From Corinectria fuckeliana (Eukaryota; Ascomycota; Sordariomycetes; Hypocreales; Nectriaceae), in contig WPDH01000292.1 of assembly GCA_019137255.1 (NCBI GenBank), positions 248,001 through 312,000 of the forward strand: 64,000 bases of DNA, read 5' to 3'. The position numbers and the translations under genes are program-made. The notes under the pieces are model-generated. The model was given only the letters and a program-made list of their open reading frames with translations. It was not told the origin of the DNA and made no database searches. Below are positions 56,048 through 64,000 of the stretch, in pieces (the stretch's first letter is position 1; each line of letters begins with the position of its first letter).

Positions 56048-59000
56048 TTAGATGTACCACATGGTCTTGCGGAAGAAGTTGCGCTGGCGCTCCTCGCCAT
56101 CGACGGGGCCCTTCTGCTTGTCCACGCTTCCTCCAAGTGTAAGCAATGGCGGCGCCTCAATGTCTCGCTGAGCTCCCGCAATTGACATTCCTCGCGCAAT
56201 CTTGTCCCGAATCATTTCGTGACCCTTCGGGCCAGCTCGGAATCCCTCACTGGTGGCGATGTTCTCGTGTGCCCTGGCGCGGTCACTAGCCAGATGCGCG
56301 TAATAGACAGCCGGATGCAACGAAACTGGTGTAGTTGATCGGGCGTAAGAGTAGCATTGCTGGTAAATCATCTTTTGAAGATCATTCACCGGAATGTTCA
56401 TCTCGTCAAGGATGACATGATAATGGACGGGGCGCGCCGTTCCTTGAATAGCGACATGAGAGTTGAGGTAAAAGTCCCACATGAAAGGGTGAGTGACCTC
56501 CTTCTCCACCAAGGTTCCAGGCAACGGGTTGCCATTCTTGTCGCCGCGCTGGGGGAAGAACCTGATGTGGTGGCGCTTCGTAGCCACAATAACGGTGAAC
56601 TTGGGCTGCGCCTTGCCAGCGGGGAGCTTCTCCAGGAGCCACTGCTTGATCTGGTGAATTTCCTGGTCCAGAACTTGAGCGAATTGGCCTTCGCCCACAC
56701 CATCGCGGAAGTACATGATATGAGCAGGGATGGCTCCATTGTGGCCCTCTCTCCAGTACCCAGCCAGGTTTCCAAATAGGAAGTGAACGTTGGAAGGCGT
56801 CAGCATCTCGACTCGGTAACCGTTCGACTCGACTAGGGCAGCGTATCGAGTGGCATCCCTGTCCATGGACATTGTCATGGCGGCAGTGGATGGAGAGGTA
56901 CCACCCGGCGCACCGTGAGAGACGTCGACACCGATCATCATGGTTGGTCGGCTCTCGGGGAAGTAAGTTGGGGTCTTCCAGAGCTGAGGGGTGCAGGCAG
57001 TGGCGCCGCCCAGCTTCGCGTTCACCTTCATGCAGACGTTCGAGTGGTATTGACCATTGTTCTTCATGACATGGTTCGAGAGAACGACCTGCGTCATGAT
57101 GCCAAATCGACAGTCGGCCGACTTCTTCAAACGCTCATAAGTCCCGCTGTTCTTCTTCGACATGACACAGAAGAGAAGTTGAGTGTACCCACTCTGTTTG
57201 GTGATCTCTTCATGGGCCCAGGCCACAGCGTTGGCCGCGTTGAACCGCATGTCGCCTGGCGGGTTCAGCAACTTGGGTTCTCCAGTGCACTTTCCACCAT
57301 GCCCAATGAAGGTGGTCTTGAACGTGGCCGCAAATTGCTGCAAGACAGGGAATGGCACACCCTGCTCGAGGATCACAAAGCCCCAGTTCATGAGAGGGGC
57401 AGAGTTCTGCCTCCAGAACTTCTTGCCGCGCAAGTCCCATCGGCCTGCGAACTTGGGTTCACAGGTGCCTTGGCCGAACTTGACAATGGGAGGAGGCAGA
57501 ATCTTTGCATCGGTCTTTGCAAACTGAGATTCGAAGGTGACACCATACTCTTGCAAGAAGGGATCGGTGCCAATCTGGAGATCCCGAACATTCTTTTGGA
57601 TATTAGCCTTGCGGACGGGGGGTCGAGTGACGGCAATCTTGATCATCGCAGCGGTTTGGTCGGGGTTCAGCTTGAAGGGATACCGCTGCATGGGCTCGAT
57701 CCAGGCGAGCTCCATGGGGATTTTCCCTGCCTTGCCGGCATCGATGAGTGGAAGGTTTGCGTAACGCAGGGTGAGCTTGTACTTTTTCTGGTAGTAGTCT
57801 AGGATGGAGGTTTGGACGCCATCGTAATCGAACTTGTAATTCCTCGACGTGGCGCCTTCTGGGCCATAGCTCTCGTTGAAGACGAAGTCGACAATTGTGA
57901 AGAGCGTATCGTCGTTGCGTCGATTGGGGTGGCGCACCTTGAACTTCAGTCGTCGCAGCTTTCGAAGCTGCTTGAAGGCATCAGAAGACTCCCAGCGACC
58001 ATTGCGACCCGCGACGGGCTTGAGTTCCTTGTAGGCAGACACTTGAGTAACTCCCTGCCAGCGTCTGTCGCAAGTGGCGAGGAAGTTGCACATCATCCTG
58101 TCCAAACATTGTCCACCGATCCAGAAGCAGGTGTTTGCAACATCAATGTTGTAGCCGAGGCCGACGCCGCCGCGAGCCAGGTTGTTGCTCATACGCACAG
58201 AGGCGTATGTGCCCTTGTGAACTTCGACAATGGCACCGTCGTTGAGTGGGATTCCCGCCTCCGACTGCTTGTAGAAGTTGCGCTTGATGGCAAGCAAATG
58301 CTGGGAAGGCCACTGGCGGACGAGATGGTCGAGAAAGTTCAGTGCCTCCTGCACTGTGTTGTCGAATGAAGTTTTGTGATCTAGGTAGCCTTGTAGAGCT
58401 CCCACCTTGATCTCCGTCGTCTTTCGAATGCAGACATAGAAGTCCGAACCAGGGCGAATGGGGGCTCCTGGAGGTCGCTTTGCCTCGTCGAGATCGATCT
58501 TGACTCGAATCTCGCCGTTGTCAATGAGGACAGGGGCCCAGGCCAGCTTCTTGCCGTCAAAGAGCCACTTGTCGCCCTTGAAGGGTTGAAGCTTGGCCTT
58601 CAGCTTTGGGTGAGCCCAAATCTTCTTCATGACCGGGCCGAGCTTGTCAGGCTCAGGGGATAGGACAACCTGATGTCTGGTCAGCGAAACTGCAGTTAAC
58701 GGAAGTGAGGTCCATGACCCGATACACTTACATCATACTGGTAGATTTTCTTCTTGAAGTCGAACTTGGTCATTCTGTACTGGTTGACCTCGATTTGCTC
58801 CGTTTTACCTTCGGTGTTCAACTTCTTCTCCCGAAGGGTGAAGACGTCCTTCCGAGTCTCGGACACGTAGGCATCGGGAGGCAATTCCATGCGGGTGTTT
58901 CCCTTGTCCTGCTTGGGGGCGGGTCTAGCCGGGTCGAAACCGGGACCCTTCACCCAGCCAGAGCCAGGTTTCCCAGAGGGCGAGTCGGGGCGAGCACGCG

Positions 59001-59082
59001 ATGGAGACTGGGATGGTCTCCGTGCACCAGAGCCGCTCCCCGACCCGGAGGGCGATGGGGACCGTCGTCCTCTGTCGGACAT
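56048..59082 (-). CDS. Argonaute, catalytically complete, 990 aa
   Basis: Exon 1 59082-58732, intron 58731-58670, exon 2 58669-56048. The N-terminus is RS/SP-rich and disordered (about 1-60). Then come the N domain, linker 1 (ARGGVGLGYNIDVANTCFW, about 282-300), PAZ (about 370-470), Mid (about 600-680) and PIWI (about 690-960). The 5'-phosphate pocket is conserved (Tyr, Lys in TYERLK; Gln in TQVV; two Lys in MKVNAKLGG). The slicer tetrad is present: Asp699 (GVDVSH), Glu738 (GYRVEML), Asp773 (FRDGVGEGQ) and His866 (RPVHYHV). It should bind small RNAs and cleave targets in quelling or related silencing. It resembles Neurospora QDE-2 and its orthologues, but I cannot separate the QDE-2 and Sms-2 lineages by eye, so no symbol is given. 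Two introns are likely in its 5' UTR. Confidence 0.95.
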
Positions 59083-60366
59083 GTTGACGGTGATGTCTAA
59101 AGACGAAAGTGAGTAGTGGTTCTAGAAGAGTGGCGATGAAGGGCACAAGATTGGGAGCGGAGGGGTGGGTTGTTGTTGATGTGAGGAGGGAGTTGCAGGA
59201 AGAAGAGAAAGGAGAGGGAGAGGGAGAGAGGCCAATTTATAGGAAGAGCAGGAGGGCAGAGGACGTGTGTGATCGAGGTAGATGGCACTTACCGGTTGTG
59301 TTCGATTTGTTTGTGCGCTAAATGCTTGCTTTGAACGCTGGAACACTAAAGTCAGATGTGGTGATAGAGGCAAGCTGTTTGCTAGTTGACAGGAAAGAAG
59401 AGGAACACCTGTGCAGCGGGCTGAAGATGTTGTTCTGTGAAGAAAGAAGAACAAGAGAGAGAGAGATCAGACGAGGAGAGGTTGTTTATGTAGGCGGCGT
59501 GCAGGGGCGGCTGGAGTGCGTGAATCACGGACTTACCTGTGAGGAGACTCTGGGGTAGGAGCGGGAGAGGCGAGTGTAGGAGGAAAAAGAAATCGCGAAC
59601 ACGCTCCTGCGAGGAAATTGTAAACAGCCCGCCGGAGTTGACCAGGCAAGAAACCTGGCAGTCTCGCAGCTGCCCGCTCGGGCAGGAAACATGCAGCTCA
59701 CCAGCTGGCAATTTCCTGGGAAGCAACAGATTGATGATTGGTGATTGGTGACTGGAGGGAGCGGCAGAGCAAACAGTCTCATTGATTGGCCGCTCCGCAG
59801 TATCCCGATCACGACTCACTTGTTTTGCGGGATAACAACTCGCTCGTCACGGGGCCCTTGTAAGTTGTAACCGACTCTTCTCCCAATCATGGCTTTGCGG
59901 TTATGCCAAAGCAACCAACCGGTTTCCGGTGCAGTTTGCCTTCGTGGGTAGGCACCTGGCCAGCGGGTAGGTACCGCAAGAGAGCAAGCACCATTCCTTG
60001 TAGCAACACACCTTGCCGTCACGAGCTGCAATCAAGGGAAACCGAGACACTCATCAAGCAACATCCAACTTCGATGCATTCTTTTCTATATGGCAAAGCC
60101 TATGTATGAGTAAAACTCCGCAACCCAATCCATCGTCACCGCTCAAACCTCTTTGTCTTGCCAGGTATAACTAGACGGCCGCCATTTCTTGTTTGGATCC
60201 CTACCGAACGCCATACCATGCGAGACAAAAGACATGCCTCTCCCAACCCCAAGCACTTGTCCCAAGTTCTGTAGGACACGGCGACCTTGCCAGCAAACTA
60301 TTATTAATCAACATGTCGGGGACGCATCACAAGTCCCAGTCCAGTCAGATGGCTATAGATTTGCCA
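59083..60366 (-). other. Argonaute 5' leader with two likely UTR introns; intergenic to RNA14
   Basis: On the minus strand a donor CAG|gtaagt at 59536 pairs with ttcttcacag ending at 59435 (102 bases). A donor CCG|gtaagt at 59292 pairs with cgtctttag ending at 59097 (196 bases), 14 bases before the ATG. This suggests that the Argonaute mRNA has a spliced 5' leader. The rest (59540-60366) contains its promoter and the 3' end of RNA14. An ACTGGAG/TGGTGATTGG-like short repeat lies near 59735. Confidence 0.5.
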
Positions 60367-63300
60367 TCAGTATCGGTAGCCTCCGTACTGTCCTGGTGGC
60401 GGTGCTCCATATCCACCCGGCGGTGCTTGGGGCCACGAAGCCGGTGCGCCGCCTGCGTCGGGAGGGGGGTAGGAATTGGCTTGGTAGCCACCTCCGCTCT
60501 CTGGCCGTAGTGGCGAGTTCTTATACCCGCCAGATCCGGAGGCTACCCTTCCGTAGGGGCTCAGCGGCCTGTTCCCAAACTCCCCCGACTGTTGTCTCGC
60601 ATGAGTGGGGTGGGCGTAACGCGGCTGTCCGCCCCCGGTCGCCTTGAGCGTGGCGTAGTCGGGAAGGTTTGTATCCCGGAGAATGGAGACCATGCCGGTG
60701 GGGTTGAGTCGCTGGGCATCGAAGCTCTGTGCAGGTGGAAGAATGTTGAGCAGGAAGGTAATGTCTCGGTGGAGTGCTGATGCTTGGTTGCGGCGCTGCT
60801 GGTCAAGACGGCGACCTGCCGCGCCCTTCAGAGGCGAGCCTCCTCTAGCTTGTCGCTTGGGAGGGTTCAAGTCATCATCGTCGATACCCAACGGCCGCTT
60901 TGGCGAGGCTGTTGCCCGCACATACTGCACACGTGGGCTCTGTTCTTGTCTCACTGGCAGTGAGCTGTCTCGCACCAAGTTCGGTTGTTCAATAGCAGGC
61001 AAGCCCTGTTTTGGCCGCATCTGAACAGCCTTGGAGATGATGATCGGAGCGGCCAGAGGGTCGAATTTGTCAGAAGAATATCGCGCAACGAAATAGTCGA
61101 GTTTCGGGTCCTCGGGGAAGAGTTCGGCCATTCGTTCCTCGAACTTCGAAATCTGCGAAAGTTCGCCGTACTGGGACTCGTACTTGTGGAAGTACGCATA
61201 GAGGGGCTTCGCCTTGAACAAGGTCTCCGGCTTCGCAATGAGTCGGTTGACACATGTCTCAAACACAACCCGGGCATCTGTCGCTCGTTAGCTTAGGGAT
61301 TCCAGCATTCGAATGGGCGAGAACCTACTGGTCGTGTCATCCTTGGAATGGAGATACTTCAGGTACTCTATCATGAAGTTCTCATCGTTGGGGAACAACC
61401 GAGCGCCACGCTCAAATATTTTGGCACCCACGGGGTCCTTGTAGACAACCGACTCGAGCAATGCAACGGAAACGTACACATCGCTTGTCAGCCGTCCCTT
61501 CTGGCGGGCATCCGTGAAGACCTTGCGAAGGCCACCTTCTGTCTGGTTGCCTTTGCCTTGGATTCGGCGCATAGCCCTTGCAAGGGCAATCCAGACATAG
61601 GAGATGGTTCGGGAGAGAATCTGTGTTTCGGCAGCGTACCCCCTCTGAATCGCTAGGATTCTATCTTCCGTTGGCGACCGCTGGGGTTTGTCGTCGTCAT
61701 CGTCATCGTCGTTCGGTTCAATCGAGGCGTGCACTTGCTCCTGAGCCGCAGCCTGTCGAAGGGTGGAGACCTCGAGTTTCTCGCGTTCCTTCACCTTGTC
61801 GCCTAGCTCGTACAAGGTGTCTAGGACATTGTCAAAGGGCTTTCGAACTGCCTTGGCATACTCCGACTTGTCACCCTCCTTGGCCGGATAGTTGGCTTCG
61901 ATGTGATCCGCGTGCTTGAGGGCGAGCAAGACGCTCTCCGGATTGGCCTTGATGCCTTGCAGCAGCATCTCGGTTCCCATCTCCTTGTCGTTTTCTCGAA
62001 CGTCGTTCTGGAAACACCACTCTGCGGCATCAACCCAAATCTCTGGCCAAAACCGCAGGGCCATCATAGCTTGTTTGTAACAGTAGAGGACTCTTTGGTT
62101 GTAGACCTTGGGCTCATCGGTCTTGAGAACGAGAGGGTCTTCTTTCTCCCAAGCAATCCACTTCTTCCACATCTCCACCTGCGCTTTAAATTCGCGGTCA
62201 CCATTAAAGCCGGGTGCAGGGGAGAGTCGTGGGAGGTTCGTGCGATTCAAGTGTCGGGTCATGTTGTCGAGGGCAATGTTGGCACTCTTGGCCGACATGT
62301 AGCCGGGCGATCGCTCCTGGATGAACTTGCGGCCCTGCATACAGATTAGTAGACGCGGTAGAAGAGAGATGCCCAACCTACAGTCATCTTGTTCAGCCCC
62401 ATTTCAAACTGATCATACTCCTTCCACAGGTTGTTGACGCTCAGCATGGGGACAGCGATAGCTCGGTGGTAAACTTTTCGCAGTTGGTCCATTTTCTGCT
62501 GGTCCTGCCACCCAGTGCCGCCGATCTGTCCTGGCCCATTCTTGACGAACTGGACATAGTCCTGCCAAATGTTGCCAGAATCCCTGTCCACGCCGATGTT
62601 GTCGATAACAAACTCGTAAGACTGAGTGATGGTGCGGCGAGCTGTACCCGACGCATCGTTGTTGAGATCGTTTCGTCGACGGATATAGTTCAGGTACGCT
62701 GTCCAAAGCTTCACATTGGGCACCGTCATTAGGCATCGACCAAAGAGCTGTTCAGCATCGACAAAATTATCCAGACCAAGCTCCATCTCAATCCACTGAA
62801 CCCAGACGTCGGCCTTCCAGTATTGTCAGTTACCTCTTCACTAGGATGGGGTTCTCCGGTGTACTTACAGCTTGTGGAAAGACCTCCACGAAGCGATTGT
62901 AAACGTTCCTAGCTTGGTCAAGTCGGCTGGAGCGCCTGTGGTCGGCGATCAGATTCAGCCACGCATCCATGTCACCCCGAGGATCCTCCTTGATGCGAGC
63001 TTCAAGTAGGGCTACCGGGTCGAGACTGGTCATGACTGGATTCACATGGGAGGAGACGACAGGGGCGGGAGCAGCGGGAGCGGGAGTGTTGACCTCAGGC
63101 GAGGGAGTCGAGTGTCCAGGCTGGACTGGAAGGGGCACAATTGCCGCCGTCGGGGCATCAGCAGCAAACTCTTCTTCATCCTCGTCATCGGACGCCTCCA
63201 CTAGAAAGCCGCCCGACATCTTGGGCTTGGACGATGGACGCTGCGAAGGTTGCGAGGGCGTCGCGGAGGCAGCCTTCTCAATAACTGGAGCAGGGGACCC

Positions 63301-63477
63301 AATGGTGACAGACTCCGGGTCATAGTCTCCTCCATCTTCTGTACCATTGTCCGCACCGTCACCTGAAACATGAGATTCTTGAGCAATGTTATCAACTTGT
63401 TCGTCGCTATGCTGAACCTGACCACCCTCTGCGGCTCCAAACCCATCTTCGCCCCACGAAGCACCTTCGGAAGCCAT
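60367..63477 (-). CDS. RNA14: Rna14, mRNA 3'-end processing factor (CstF-77 homologue), 985 aa
   Basis: Exons 63477-62869, 62813-62382, 62334-61329 and 61277-60367 join in frame by introns of 47-55 bases. About 150 acidic and Pro-rich residues lead into a run of HAT (half-a-TPR) helices from about 165 to 700: LLEARIKEDPRGDMDAWLNL, ARNVYNRFVEVFPQA, LWTAYLNYIRRRND, IWQDYVQFV, IWVDAAEWCF and GAKIFERGARLFPND. This is the Suf/Rna14 domain, which dimerises and scaffolds cleavage factor IA. A C-terminal segment (about 770-880) holds a short monkeytail-like region, and the end is a Pro/Gly/Tyr-rich tail (YGAPPPGQYGGYRY). It acts in the nucleus in pre-mRNA cleavage and polyadenylation. The length is normal for filamentous fungi. 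A run of Asp (DDDDDDD) lies in the middle loop. It precedes Argonaute on the same strand; co-transcription is unlikely given the 1.3 kb gap. Confidence 0.93.
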
Positions 63478-64000
63478 GGTGAGTATTACGAGCCCCCGAT
63501 TCTAACACGGAGCTTCACTCGTCGAGAGGTTGAGCGCGACGAGGTAGAAAATGGGGCGGCTCCACCGCGGCCAGGAGGCTGGACGTGACGAGCTAAGGAC
63601 GAGTAGGCAAAGGTCGGTGATGGTGCAACGGAGGCGGTAGGGCGTGAAACGGTCAGAACTGATGAGTTAGGTGTCGAGGGCGCGAGAGGCGTGGGTGAGG
63701 AGTGTAAGAGTCGTGGAGTGACCAGCGATGAATGGGTCTGTTGATAGGCTGTCGGTTGTCGCAAACAGGGCAAGCTCGTGGAGCTGAGCCAGTCGGCCCC
63801 GAGCGAGCAGAATACGGTCGCAAGGAGCGGAGAAGCGCAGGGCGACGCAGGGGATATTATGGCGGCGGGGCTCAATCGAAGGGGTCCGTTGTGGGATCGT
63901 GGCGGTGGAGGGAAGGGAAGCTCTCGATAGGAGGCTTTGCCAAATTTCGAGCTCAAAGGGACCTCACGACTTTGAAAGAAGCGGAAGGCCTTGCTAGGCA
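63478..64000. other. RNA14 upstream region to window end
   Basis: This holds the leader and promoter of RNA14 and probably part of a neighbouring intergenic region. A 156-codon minus frame here (63486-63956) is Pro/Ser-rich, low-complexity and unsupported. Confidence 0.45.

Noticed and set aside
56915..57802. 295-codon plus-strand frame antisense to Argonaute
   Set aside because: Shadow of the conserved Argonaute coding strand.
1..64000. tRNA or rRNA genes
   Set aside because: I looked for the GGTTCGANNCC-type B box with a matching acceptor stem. Partial matches near 28118 and 36580 lack a cloverleaf. A covariance-model scan would be decisive.

Overview
The window looks like nuclear DNA of a filamentous ascomycete (Pezizomycotina, probably Sordariomycetes). 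Protein genes carry short introns of about 50-100 bases with GT-AG ends and CTAAC/CTGAC-like branch sites. The gene set (Argonaute, Rna14, Sro7/tomosyn, F-box, two MFS carriers, a fungal transcription-factor relic) is fungal. A roughly 10 kb island is so depleted of CG, CA and TG that repeat-induced point mutation (RIP) is the natural explanation. All gene models were read by eye; exon ends come from splice signals and frame continuity.

Layout. 1-6240 is gene-poor and holds one convincing small spliced gene (1426-1845, minus). 6240-16365 is the RIP island. It contains a 17-bp minisatellite (about 11160-12060) and a diverged inverted repeat (6821-6887 versus 12170-12236) that may mark the ends of a dead 5.4 kb element. 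17780-18990 is a decayed fungal-specific transcription factor. 20300-21107 encodes a three-finger C2H2 protein with a His-Ser repeat. 23571-29526 is a normal gene block: an Sro7/tomosyn homologue, a one-pass membrane protein and an unusual short-chain dehydrogenase. 29527-46379 has no large gene, but it holds three small, two-exon, mutually homologous plus-strand genes (33897, 36181, 40600) and two weaker small-gene candidates (42807, 43786). 46380-55037 holds a DHA2-type MFS carrier broken by two tandem micro-duplications, a seven-exon F-box gene with an in-frame TAG in its first exon, and an intact allantoate-permease-type MFS carrier. 56048-63477 carries a catalytically complete Argonaute and the 3'-end processing factor Rna14, both on the minus strand.

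Taken together, a core-gene end (Argonaute, Rna14) is joined to an accessory stretch with decayed genes, premature stops of the C-to-T kind, a RIP-burnt repeat island and a small lineage-specific protein family. The RIP island and Argonaute represent two genome-defence pathways known in fungi; nothing here shows a direct link between them. The most novel-looking item is the three-member small-protein family, which shares an N-terminal motif ending in a cysteine cluster, one phase-2 intron, a C-terminal hydrophobic motif and a TATA box 109-152 bases upstream. Three short 'nn' gaps (14299, 32870, 42691) show that the assembly is not finished.
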